A stretch of 53,137 nt of DNA, from the NCBI RefSeq assembly GCF_031082405.1, contig NZ_JAVHJU010000007.1:422852-475988 (forward strand), in the 5' to 3' direction. Source of the stretch: Amycolatopsis sp. A133. Lineage in GTDB: Bacteria > Actinomycetota > Actinomycetes > Mycobacteriales > Pseudonocardiaceae. The notes under the pieces are model-generated. The model worked only from the letters and a program-made list of their open reading frames with translations. It was not told where the DNA came from and did no database searches. Positions 40,273 through 48,139 of the stretch are shown here, piece by piece. Positions within the stretch are counted from its first letter, which is position 1. The number at the start of each line of letters is the position of its first letter. A program made the translations under genes and the position numbers.

Positions 40273-40677
40273 ATGAAGACACTCGCGTACCCCCTGCTGC
40301 TCGTCGCCGCGACCGCCGCGCTGGCCGGCTGCGGCGGCGGCCCGGAGCCGGCCGCGCCGTCCTCCTCCGCCGGTCCCGCGCCCGTCCCCGCCGCGGCCGC
40401 CGCGGCCGGGTCGACGGCACCCGGCGTGCCGTGCGGCGAGGTCACCGGCACGGGCGGCGCGAAGACGGCGGTCGTCGCGCACGGCCGCGTCGACTGCGCC
40501 GCGGCGGCGAAGCTGCTGACGGACTACTTCGCGAAGCTGACCCCGGCCGAGGCGAACGACGCCGACGGCCCGGGCCCGATCGCCCTCGACGAGTGGACGT
40601 GCGGCAGCGGCCCGAACGACCCGGTGACGGCGTGCTCGACCGAGGACGGCCGCCAGGTCGAGGGCACCCGCAGCTGA
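40273..40677 (+). CDS. Predicted lipoprotein, second of a paralogous pair
   Basis: A 134-residue lipoprotein with lipobox LAGC (Cys20) and a Pro/Ala linker. The four-Cys domain repeats its neighbour's pattern: CGEVT, DCAAAAKLLTDYF, EWTCGSGP and TAC. The spacing between the third and fourth Cys is shorter. ATG 40273 follows GAAGGG by three bases. It begins 35 bases after the first lipoprotein gene and likely shares its transcript. A long palindromic repeat follows the stop. Function unknown. Confidence 0.77.
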   Translation: MKTLAYPLLLVAATAALAGCGGGPEPAAPSSSAGPAPVPAAAAAAGSTAPGVPCGEVTGTGGAKTAVVAHGRVDCAAAAKLLTDYFAKLTPAEANDADGPGPIALDEWTCGSGPNDPVTACSTEDGRQVEGTRS

Positions 40678-40687
40678 GCGGCCCCCG

Positions 40688-40774
40688 AGCGCCCCAATGT
40701 GGCGTTGGTTGCGTCAGACGCACCGAACGCCACATTGGGTGCGTCTGACGCACCGAACGCCACATTGGGGCGCT
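40688..40774. repeat. Long palindromic intergenic repeat with two 30-bp tandem units
   Basis: The outer arms 40688-40706 and 40756-40774 are perfect 19-bp inverted repeats. Inside, a 30-bp unit occurs twice (40710-40739 and 40740-40769), the copies differing at one base only, the centre of a TGCGTC-A/T-GACGCA palindrome. It lies between convergent genes and may also end transcription. The build resembles dispersed extragenic palindromes. Confidence 0.85.
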
Positions 40775-40790
40775 TGAGGAGCCGGGACCG

Positions 40791-42494
40791 TCAGGACTTG
40801 AGGTCGGGGAAGTCCTCCTCGCGGAACTCGGTTCCCGCGCCGCGCTTCGGGTCGTTCTCCCGGCCCCGCAGCTCGACGCGGCGGATCTTGCCCGAAATCG
40901 TCTTCGGCAGCTCCGCGAACTCGAGCCGCCGGATCCGCTTGTACGGCGCCAGGTGCTCGCGGCAGTACGCCAGGATCGACCGCGCGGTCTCGGCGTCCGG
41001 CGAGAACCCCGCCGCCAGCACGACGTACGCCTTGGGCACCGCGAGCCGGATCGGGTCGGGGGCCGGGACGACCGCCGCTTCGGCCACCGCCTCGTGCTCG
41101 ATGAGGACGCTCTCCAGCTCGAACGGCGAGATCCGGTAGTCCGACGCCTTGAACACGTCGTCGGTGCGCCCGACGTAGGTGATGTAGCCGCGTTCGTCGA
41201 TCGAACCGACGTCACCCGTGTGGTAGAGGCCGCCGGCGAAGGCCGCCGACGTGCGCTCGTCGTCGCCGGTGTAACCGGTCATCAGGCCCACCGGCCGGTG
41301 CGCGAGGTCCAGGCAGATCTCGCCCTCGGCCGCGCGCTCGCCGCTGACCGGGTCGACCAGCGCCACCACGAACCCGGGCAGCGGGCGGCCCATCGACCCG
41401 GGCACGACGTCCTGGCCGGGCGTGTTCGCGATCTGGACGCTGCTTTCGGTCTGGCCGAACCCGTCGCGGATGGTGATGCCCCACGCCTTTTCGACCTGGT
41501 CGATCACCTCGGGGTTCAGCGGCTCCCCGGCGCCGACGACCTTGCGCGGCGGGTTCCGCAGGGCCGTCAGGTCGGCCTGGATGAGCATCCGCCACACCGT
41601 CGGCGGCGCGCAGAAGCTGGTCACGCCGCAGCGGTCCATCTGGGCCATCAGCGCGCCCGCGTCGAACCGGCTGTAGTTGTAGAGGAACACCGTCGCCTCG
41701 GCGTTCCACGGGGCGAAGAAGTTGCTCCACGCGTGCTTGGCCCAGCCGGGCGAGGAGATGTTGAGGTGGACGTCGCCCGGTTCCAGGCCGATCCAGTACA
41801 TCGTCGACAGGTGGCCCACCGGGTAGGAGACGTGCGTGTGCTGCACCAGCTTCGGCTTCGCCGTCGTGCCGGAGGTGAAGTACAGCAGCAACGGGTCGGC
41901 GGCCTTCGTCGGGCCGTCCGGGGTGTACTCCGGCGACTCGGCGAACGCGGCCGAGTACGGGTGCCAGCCCTCGACCGGCTCCCCCACCGCGATCCGCGTG
42001 TAGTCCCCCTCGACGCCGTCGAACTTCGGCGCGTCCACCGAGCGGACGACGACGTGCTTGGCCGCGCCGCGCTCCACGCGGTCGGTCAGGTCGGCCGGGC
42101 CGAGCAGCGTCGACGCCGGGATGATCACGGCGCCGAGCTTGATCGCGGCGAGGATCGTCTCCCAGAGCTCGCCCTGGTTGCCCAGCATGAGGATCAGCCG
42201 GTCGCCGCGGCGGACGCCGAGGCCGCGCAGCCAGTTGGCGACCTGGTTGGACCGGCCGGACATCTCCGGGTAGGTCCAGCGGTTCTCGGTGCCGTCCTCT
42301 TCGACGATCCACAGCGCGTACCGCTCGGCGTTGTCCGGGTCGTGCGCGACGACGTCGAACCAGTCGATCGCCCAGTTGAACTCCTCGAACTCCGGCCAGG
42401 CGAAGTCGCGGTACGCCGTGTCGTAGTCCTCGCGGTGGGTCTGCAGGTAGTCCCGCGCCACGCGGAACGCGTGGTGGACTTCCGAAGCGCTCAC
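40791..42494 (-). CDS. AMP-forming acyl-CoA synthetase
   Basis: A 567-residue member of the ANL superfamily, which activates a carboxylic acid as its adenylate and then forms the CoA thioester. Seen in order: LLLYFTSGTTAKPKLVQHTH (AMP loop), GFGQTESS, GLYHTGDVG, the hinge YVGRTDDVFKASDYRISPFELE and the catalytic Lys in LPKTISGKIRRVEL. The N-terminal WAIDWFDVVA and WTYPEMSGRSNQ region resembles medium-chain or acetyl/propionyl-type synthetases. GTG 42494 is the start, 13 bases after the crotonase stop, so they form an operon. The natural acid is not readable. Confidence 0.9.
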   Translation of the reverse strand: MSASEVHHAFRVARDYLQTHREDYDTAYRDFAWPEFEEFNWAIDWFDVVAHDPDNAERYALWIVEEDGTENRWTYPEMSGRSNQVANWLRGLGVRRGDRLILMLGNQGELWETILAAIKLGAVIIPASTLLGPADLTDRVERGAAKHVVVRSVDAPKFDGVEGDYTRIAVGEPVEGWHPYSAAFAESPEYTPDGPTKAADPLLLYFTSGTTAKPKLVQHTHVSYPVGHLSTMYWIGLEPGDVHLNISSPGWAKHAWSNFFAPWNAEATVFLYNYSRFDAGALMAQMDRCGVTSFCAPPTVWRMLIQADLTALRNPPRKVVGAGEPLNPEVIDQVEKAWGITIRDGFGQTESSVQIANTPGQDVVPGSMGRPLPGFVVALVDPVSGERAAEGEICLDLAHRPVGLMTGYTGDDERTSAAFAGGLYHTGDVGSIDERGYITYVGRTDDVFKASDYRISPFELESVLIEHEAVAEAAVVPAPDPIRLAVPKAYVVLAAGFSPDAETARSILAYCREHLAPYKRIRRLEFAELPKTISGKIRRVELRGRENDPKRGAGTEFREEDFPDLKS

Positions 42495-42507
42495 GCTGCC
42501 TCCTCCG

Positions 42508-43350
42508 TTATTCGCCCTTGAACTCCGGCGCGCGCCGTTCCATGAACGCCTGGACCGCTTCGCCGAGGTCCTTGCTGGGCAGGAACGCCGAGTTCCACGC
42601 CGCGACGTACCGGAGGCCGTCGGCGACCTGGCGCTCGGTGTTCGCCGCCAGCACCTGCTTCGTACCCTGCACCACCAGCGGCGGGTTCGCAGCGATCTCC
42701 CCGGCGAGTTCGCGCGCGGCCTTCAGCACCGCGGCCTGGTCCTCGTGGACGTCGTTGACGAGGCCGATCTTCTCGGCGCGGGCGGCGTCGACGTCCTTGC
42801 CGGTCAGGGCGAGCTCCCGCAGGTGCCCCTCGCCGATGATCGACGCGAGCCGCTGCAGGCTGCCGAGGTCCGCGACGATGGCGACACGCACCTCGCGGAC
42901 GCTGAACTTGGCGTCGGCGCTGGCCAGGCGGACGTCCGCGGCGGCGACGACGTCGACACCGCCGCCGATGCACCAGCCCGAAACGGCCGCGACGACCGGT
43001 TTGCGGCATTCCGCGATCGAGCTGACCGCCGCCTGCAGCGACCGGACCTGGTCGAGGAACGCCGTCCGCGGGCCGGCCAGGTTGTCCCCGCCCAGCATCG
43101 GCGCCCAGTCGCCCATCATCGCCGGCAGGTCGAGACCGTAGGAGAAGTTCGCCCCGCTGCCGGTCAGCACCACGGCCCTGACCTGCGGGTCGGCGTCCAG
43201 CGCACGGAAGACCAGCGGCAGCTCGCGCCAGAAGTCCGGCCCCATCGCGTTGCCCTTCGACGGGCCGAGGAGCGTCACTTCGGCCACATGGCCGTCGACG
43301 TCGACCTTCAGGGAGACGAGGTCGGGCAGACTGTCAGCAGTAGCGGTCAT
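42508..43350 (-). CDS. Crotonase family protein (enoyl-CoA hydratase or dienoyl-CoA isomerase type)
   Basis: The 280-residue protein has the crotonase oxyanion segments SGANFSYGLDLPAM and SGWCIGGGVDVVAAADVRLAS. The active-site stretch FSVREVRVAIVADLGSLQRL carries Glu and Asp where delta3,5-delta2,4-dienoyl-CoA isomerases have them, which favours isomerase over hydratase. The C-terminal part (NTERQVADGLRYVAAWNSAF, FMERRAPEFKG) fits the family. ATG 43350 is chosen; upstream ATG codons in frame extend into non-conserved sequence. It is co-directional with the acyl-CoA synthetase, consistent with fatty-acid breakdown. Confidence 0.88.
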   Translation of the reverse strand: MTATADSLPDLVSLKVDVDGHVAEVTLLGPSKGNAMGPDFWRELPLVFRALDADPQVRAVVLTGSGANFSYGLDLPAMMGDWAPMLGGDNLAGPRTAFLDQVRSLQAAVSSIAECRKPVVAAVSGWCIGGGVDVVAAADVRLASADAKFSVREVRVAIVADLGSLQRLASIIGEGHLRELALTGKDVDAARAEKIGLVNDVHEDQAAVLKAARELAGEIAANPPLVVQGTKQVLAANTERQVADGLRYVAAWNSAFLPSKDLGEAVQAFMERRAPEFKGE

Positions 43351-43485
43351 GGGGTCATCTTGACCCATGCCCGTGACGAGCCGCCATTGGCACATTGTCA
43401 ATTGACGCGAGTGTCACCGTGCCGACGTCGGCACGGGATGATTTCCTGAACGCAGGTGTCCACGACTCGGGGAGGACGGTGGGAC

Positions 43486-44364
43486 ATGAGCCCGGCAAGC
43501 AGCGCGACCCTGATCGAGCCGGATCCCCCGGCCGCGCCGGCTCGGCGCGAGTCCCGGCCGATCGAGCTGACCGGCTCGTTCGACCACGAGGGACACCGCC
43601 TCTGGTACACCGAGTTCGGCAGCGGCGACAAGGTCGTCGTCCTCACCCACGGCATCATGCTGACCCGCCGGATGCACGCCCCGCTCGCGCGCCGGCTGGC
43701 CCGGGCCGGCTTCCGGGTGATCACCCTCGACCTGCTCGGCCACGGCGACTCGGACCGGCCGACCGAGTCGTGGCTGTACTCGATGCCGTCGTTCGCCGCG
43801 CAGACCCTGGCGCTGCTCGACCACCTCGAGGTGTCGTCCGCCGTGATCGGCGGGACGTCGCTGGGCGCGAACGTCTCCCTCGAAGTCGCGGTGCAGGCGC
43901 CGTCCCGGGCGCGCGGGCTGATCGTCGAGATGCCGGTGCTGGACAACGCGATCGTCGCCGGGCTGGTCACGTTCGCGCCGCTGCTGATGGCGGCCCGGTT
44001 CCTGCCGTTCACGGTGCAAGCGGTGGCGCTGGCGGCGTCGGTGGTCCCGCACGGCAACCAGTGGGTCGACGTCGTCACGGACACGCTCTCCCAGCGCCCG
44101 GCTCCGATGGCGGCGCTGCTGCACGGGGTCCTGTTCGGCCGGATCGCGCCCCCGAAGTCGGTCCGCCGCAAGATCACGACGCGCGCGCTGGTGATCGGCC
44201 ACCAGGGCGACCCGATCCACCCGTTCGGCGACGCGGACAGCCTGGCGATCGACATGCCGGAGGCGGAGTTCGTCCAGGCGCGCAGCCCGGTCGAGCTCAG
44301 GCTCGACCCGACCCGGCTTTCGGACGCGATCCGGGATTTCGCCGCGAGCTGCTACGAGGATTGA
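43486..44364 (+). CDS. Alpha/beta hydrolase-fold protein
   Basis: The 292-residue protein has THGIMLTRRM (oxyanion side), LDLLGHGDSDRP, the nucleophile elbow GGTSLGAN with Ser, and IGHQGDPIHPFGDAD with an acidic residue. No His is visible at the usual place near the C-terminus (VQARSPVELRLDP), so the triad appears incomplete or shifted. ATG 43486 follows GGGGAGGACGGTGGGAC. It is two codons' distance from the P-loop kinase gene downstream and divergent from the crotonase operon. Substrate unknown. Confidence 0.82.
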   Translation: MSPASSATLIEPDPPAAPARRESRPIELTGSFDHEGHRLWYTEFGSGDKVVVLTHGIMLTRRMHAPLARRLARAGFRVITLDLLGHGDSDRPTESWLYSMPSFAAQTLALLDHLEVSSAVIGGTSLGANVSLEVAVQAPSRARGLIVEMPVLDNAIVAGLVTFAPLLMAARFLPFTVQAVALAASVVPHGNQWVDVVTDTLSQRPAPMAALLHGVLFGRIAPPKSVRRKITTRALVIGHQGDPIHPFGDADSLAIDMPEAEFVQARSPVELRLDPTRLSDAIRDFAASCYED

Positions 44365-44365
44365 C

Positions 44366-44875
44366 ATGCCCTTGGTGTGGGTGACCGGCAACGCGGGGGC
44401 CGGCAAGTCGGCGGTCTGCGCACTGCTGAAGGAACGGGGCGAGTTCGCGGTCGACGCGGACGAGGAGGGCTACCACCACTGGGCGGACCGGACGAGCGGG
44501 CAGGTCGTCACCGATCCCCCCGACCCGGTACCGGCCGGCTGGCTCGACCGCTTCGGATGGCGGATCAGCCGCGCGAAGGTCGAGGCCCTCGCGGCCCGGG
44601 CGGCCGGCCGGATCGTGTTCTTCTGCGGCTGCCCCGAGAACCACGAGGACGTGCGGGATCTCTTCGACCTCGTGATCTGCCTGGTGATCGACGAAGACAC
44701 GCTCCGCCACCGGCTCCTGACCCGCACGTCGAACAGCTTCGGCAAGCACCCGGAGGAGCTGGCGGCGGCCCTCGGCGACAACGCCTACCGCTACCCCGGC
44801 GCAACGATCCTCGACGGCACCCGCCCGTTGCCCGAAGTAGCCGACGCAATCCTCACCACCGCCCGCCGTGCTTGA
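44366..44875 (+). CDS. P-loop NTPase, nucleotide/small-molecule kinase-like
   Basis: A 169-residue single-domain kinase-like protein: VTGNAGAGKSAVCALL (Walker A, about 6-21), VDADEEGYHHW and VICLVIDEDTLRHRLLTRTSNSFGKHPEEL, the last resembling the lid of adenylate-kinase-like enzymes. Similar proteins are annotated only as AAA or nucleoside kinases. The ATG is one base after the stop of the hydrolase gene, so they are co-translated. A stretch of 21-bp repeats follows. Substrate unknown. Confidence 0.8.
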   Translation: MPLVWVTGNAGAGKSAVCALLKERGEFAVDADEEGYHHWADRTSGQVVTDPPDPVPAGWLDRFGWRISRAKVEALAARAAGRIVFFCGCPENHEDVRDLFDLVICLVIDEDTLRHRLLTRTSNSFGKHPEELAAALGDNAYRYPGATILDGTRPLPEVADAILTTARRA

Positions 44876-44877
44876 GC

Positions 44878-44980
44878 GGGCATCACCCGTGTTTGGAGGG
44901 GCATCACGCGTGCTTGGGCGGGCATCACGCGTGATTGAGGGGGCATCGCGGTGATGCCCCGCTGATCACGCGTGATGCCC
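44878..44980. repeat. Array of 21-bp tandem units ending in inverted copies
   Basis: Three 21-bp units beginning GGGCATCAC (44878, 44899, 44920) share GGGCATCAC-C/G-CGTG. Then GGGCATC (44941-44947) and GATGCCC (44953-44959) form a hairpin, and 44965-44980 is the exact reverse complement of 44920-44935 (16 bp). Unit core ATCACGCGTGAT is itself a palindrome. It lies between convergent genes and can form strong hairpins. Confidence 0.85.
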
Positions 44981-45002
44981 GCCGGATCACGGGAAAGTCC
45001 CC

Positions 45003-46223
45003 TTAGGACACGGGGGCGAGGCCCGCTACCGGGCCGATCACGATCACCGCCGGTGGGCGGACCGCCGAGGCCGCCGCGTCCGCGACCACCTTGTCCAATG
45101 TGGACCGGAGGGTGCGCTGGGTGCGCATCGTGCCGTCCTCGACGATCGCCACCGGGGTGCCGGCCGGGCGGCCGCCGTCCAGGAGGGCCTTCGCGAACTG
45201 CGGGAGGCGCTCCACGCCCATCATCAGCACGATCGTGCCGCGCAGGCGGGCCAGCACGTCCCAGTCGACCAGGGACCGGTCGTCGCCGGGGGCGACGTGG
45301 CCGGAGACCACCACCACCTCGTGCGCCACGCCGCGGTGGGTCACCGGGACGTCCGCCACCGCCGGCACCGCGAACGCGCTCGTGATGCCCGGGACCATCG
45401 TCACCGGGACGCCCGCCTCGGCGCAGGCCAGGACCTCCTCGAAGCCGCGGCCGAACAGGTACGGGTCGCCGCCCTTGAGCCGGACGACGAACTTGCCCTC
45501 CTTGGCGCGCTCGATCAGCGTGCTGTTGATGACGTCCTGGCTGGCCGCGCGGCCGTAGGGGATCTTCGCCGCGTCGACGATCTCCACCTCGGGCGCGAGC
45601 TCGTCGAGCAGCTCGCGGGGCGCCAGCCGGTCCACCACGACGACGTCCGCGCGCGACAGCAGGCGCCGCCCGCGGACCGTGATCAGCTCCGGGTCGCCCG
45701 GGCCGCCGCCGACCAGCGCCACCCCGGGCAGGCTGCCCTCCGGGTGCGGCTGACGGCCGTCCTCGATCGTGCCGTTGTGCAGGCCGTCGAGGATCGAGTC
45801 GCGGACCGCGGCCGAGCGCAGCGGTTCGCCGCCCGAAAGCACCCCGAACAGCAGGCCACCGTGCCGCCCCGACGCCGGGGTGACGGCCGAACCGGACTCG
45901 CCTTCGTCGGCGCGGACGCAGAACACGCGTTCCTGCTCGGCTTCGGCGCAGACAGCCGCGTTCACGTCGGGGTCGTTCGTGCAGGCCAGCGCGTACCAGG
46001 CGTCGCGAAGGTCACCGGGAGCGTAGGGGCGTTCGTGCCAGACGAGCTCGCCCGCGTCCACCATCCCCTGCACGGAAGGCGTCGTGTGCGGCGACACCAG
46101 TTCGACACGGGCCCCCGCGCCGATCAGCCGGGGCAGCCGGCGCTGAGCCACGCTGCCGCCGCCGATCATCACGACGCGGCGGCCGGTCAGCTGGAGGCCG
46201 GAGAGGTAGTGCGGGTCGTCCAT
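45003..46223 (-). CDS. cobA: Uroporphyrinogen-III C-methyltransferase with N-terminal precorrin-2 dehydrogenase-like domain
   Basis: The 406-residue protein fuses a siroheme-synthase N-terminal domain (SGLQLTGRRVVMIGGGSVAQRRLP, NAD site, about 8-31) to a SUMT domain (VALVGGGPGDPELITVRGRRLL, about 170-191, VVVDRLAPREL, RLKGGDPYLFGRG, VPGITSAFAVPA, THRGVAHEVVVVSGH). It methylates uroporphyrinogen III twice and may oxidise precorrin-2, leading to siroheme or cobalamin. ATG 46223 lies 47 bases after the VWA/metallopeptidase stop on the same strand, so it may share that transcript. The ribosome-binding site is weak. The gene ends near the 21-bp repeat array. Confidence 0.92.
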   Translation of the reverse strand: MDDPHYLSGLQLTGRRVVMIGGGSVAQRRLPRLIGAGARVELVSPHTTPSVQGMVDAGELVWHERPYAPGDLRDAWYALACTNDPDVNAAVCAEAEQERVFCVRADEGESGSAVTPASGRHGGLLFGVLSGGEPLRSAAVRDSILDGLHNGTIEDGRQPHPEGSLPGVALVGGGPGDPELITVRGRRLLSRADVVVVDRLAPRELLDELAPEVEIVDAAKIPYGRAASQDVINSTLIERAKEGKFVVRLKGGDPYLFGRGFEEVLACAEAGVPVTMVPGITSAFAVPAVADVPVTHRGVAHEVVVVSGHVAPGDDRSLVDWDVLARLRGTIVLMMGVERLPQFAKALLDGGRPAGTPVAIVEDGTMRTQRTLRSTLDKVVADAAASAVRPPAVIVIGPVAGLAPVS

Positions 46224-46270
46224 GGCCGGGAGTTTATTGGTGACCGGAGCCCGCGCCAGCCCAGCGTGGG

Positions 46271-48139
46271 TCACGCCACCCGGAACACCGGCCCGCGGGC
46301 CACGAACGGCAGCCGCGCACCCCGCGGCACCAGGAACGCGTGCTCCCGGCGCGGCCGGACGTGGTCGCACTGCGCGTCGGTGATGAGCAGGATCGGCCCG
46401 TCGGCCGGGAAGTCGGCCGCCCGCTGCAGCAGGTCGACGCCGGGTTGCAGAACCGTCCCGCCCCGCCCGCGCACCTTGACGCGGCCCGCGATGTCCTCCA
46501 CCGCCAGGTACCCGGCGTCGTAGGCGACGGCGTCGCAGAACACCACGCGGGCCGCCGGGACGTCGCGGGCCAGCGCGTACGACGCGATCGCGCCGAGCGC
46601 CTTGCCCAGCAGCTCGGCGTTCATCGACCCCGAGGTGTCCAGCACCACGCCGAAGGTGACGCGCCGGTCGAGGCGTTCCGGGCGGACGCGGCCCGGCCGC
46701 GGGATGTCCGGCGTCGCCGACTGGCGGCGTGACGCCCGCGCGTAGCTGCGCACCGGGAGCTCCGCACGGACGTGCTCGTCGAACCAGCGCGCGAGCTGGG
46801 CATCCCACGGCAGCGGCGGGTGATCCAGGGCCCGGATCTCCTGCTCCAGCCCGGCCGGCAGGAGCCCGCGGCCCTGGGCGTGGTGGTACTCGAGCCCCTG
46901 GGTGAGCGCCCGGCGGTAGAACTCGTCGAGGTCGACACCGCCGGCGCGGTCATCCCACGGCACCGGCCGCGCGCCCCGCCGGGACGACCGGCGCTGCGCC
47001 GCCTCCGGCTCGGACAGCCAGCCGCCCAGCACGTCCCCGGCCTCGCGCGAGCCCAGGGTCAGGAGCTTGCGGGCCCGGCGGAGGTCGGTGGTCAGCGTGT
47101 CGTACACCGACTCGGCCGACATCCCGGCGAGCTGCCGGTCGTGCAGGCTGCCGTCGGGCAGCTCGCCGACGCCCATGGCGACCAGCCAGCCGTTGATCAC
47201 GTAGTCGCAGGCGACGTTCCACAGGTACGGCTCGCGGCCCAGGGCCCGCCGGTCGTGCCGCAGCGCGGCGTGCAGCATCTCGTGGGCCAGGACGAACCGC
47301 CACTCCTCGGCGGTCAGTGCAGCGGCGGGGTTGACGTAGATCTCGCCGTGCTCGGCGTCGACCGCGGCCAGGGAGATGTCCCAGGCGCGGACGACCTCGG
47401 CGTCGGCGACCAGGGTGAACCCGGCCGCGACCGCGCCGAGCAGCGGGAACGAAGAGACGAACCAGGACAGCGCGCGGTCCCACTCCCCCATCGCGCGCCG
47501 ATGGCGGGTCTGGCCGCGCGCGTCGGCGGCGTGTTCCATGGCTTCGGTCGCCGAGGCGATCAGCCCGCGGGCGAACCTCTCGGTCCACGGCTCCGGCTTC
47601 CCGTGGTACTGCAGCTGCCAGCGGGACATCGGCTCCGCGAGCGCCAGGCACGGCCGGCCGGTGCCCAGATCGGCGAACGGCGCCGGAACGCCCGTTCGCC
47701 GCCAGGCCCGGGTCAGGGCCTGCTCCTCGGTGCTCGGGAGTTCGGGCAGGTACAGCACCGGTGTCCCGACGTGGACGGCCTCGGCGAACCGGTGCACGGC
47801 GACGCAGCACGCGGCGGCGTAGACCGGGTCGACCGCACGGTCCGGGGTGACCGCTTCCGCCTCGGTGAGCCGGTCCTCGTCGAGGTGGCCGAGGCCGAGG
47901 TGCAGCAGCAGGTGCGCGAACACCCAGGCCCACTCGGCGGGCTCGGCGTCACGGGCGCGGTTCGCCGTGACCGCCCCGCGATCGGTGACCACGGCCCAGC
48001 CACCGGTGCTGTCCGAGCTGAGGCTCGCGCCGCGGGCGAGGTGCTCGAGGACGGTGTGCGAGCGCGCCTGGGCCCAGCCGTCGAAGATCGCCTTGTTCCG
48101 GCGCTCGCGGCGCTTGGCTTCGGCGCGGGCGTTGCTCAC
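46271..48139 (-). CDS. Two-lobed DUF2201-type putative metallopeptidase with C-terminal VWA domain
   Basis: The 622-residue protein pairs a putative zinc metallopeptidase region with a von Willebrand A domain (VTFGVVLDTSGSMNAEL, MIDAS Asp501-x-Ser-x-Ser). The peptidase motif is EEWRFVLAHEMLHAALRH (278-295; His286, Glu287, His290). An earlier segment, AEWAWVFAHLLLHLGLGH (68-85), has the same three His with the same spacing but Leu for the Glu, and the sequences after both motifs also correspond (VDPVYAAACCVAV and GREPYLWNVACDYVI). So the N-terminal half is an inactive duplicate. GTG 48139 overlaps the MoxR gene in GTGA. With MoxR it forms an ATPase-VWA pair that may remodel or load metal into a partner; that role is inference. 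Confidence 0.85.
   Translation of the reverse strand: MSNARAEAKRRERRNKAIFDGWAQARSHTVLEHLARGASLSSDSTGGWAVVTDRGAVTANRARDAEPAEWAWVFAHLLLHLGLGHLDEDRLTEAEAVTPDRAVDPVYAAACCVAVHRFAEAVHVGTPVLYLPELPSTEEQALTRAWRRTGVPAPFADLGTGRPCLALAEPMSRWQLQYHGKPEPWTERFARGLIASATEAMEHAADARGQTRHRRAMGEWDRALSWFVSSFPLLGAVAAGFTLVADAEVVRAWDISLAAVDAEHGEIYVNPAAALTAEEWRFVLAHEMLHAALRHDRRALGREPYLWNVACDYVINGWLVAMGVGELPDGSLHDRQLAGMSAESVYDTLTTDLRRARKLLTLGSREAGDVLGGWLSEPEAAQRRSSRRGARPVPWDDRAGGVDLDEFYRRALTQGLEYHHAQGRGLLPAGLEQEIRALDHPPLPWDAQLARWFDEHVRAELPVRSYARASRRQSATPDIPRPGRVRPERLDRRVTFGVVLDTSGSMNAELLGKALGAIASYALARDVPAARVVFCDAVAYDAGYLAVEDIAGRVKVRGRGGTVLQPGVDLLQRAADFPADGPILLITDAQCDHVRPRREHAFLVPRGARLPFVARGPVFRVA

Noticed and set aside
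44878..44980. CRISPR array
   Set aside because: Units are contiguous 21-mers without unique spacers and no cas genes are near; the same holds for the 14-bp repeats at 33291.
45003..46270. Cobalamin riboswitch or cobaltochelatase CobN/CobS/CobT operon
   Set aside because: No B12-box is seen upstream of cobA or the MoxR gene, no CobN is present, and the VWA protein has a metallopeptidase region that CobT lacks.
46224..46808. Long N-terminal extension of the CobA protein to 46808
   Set aside because: The extension lies antiparallel in frame to the VWA coding region and is Arg/Gly-rich; homology starts at ATG 46223.
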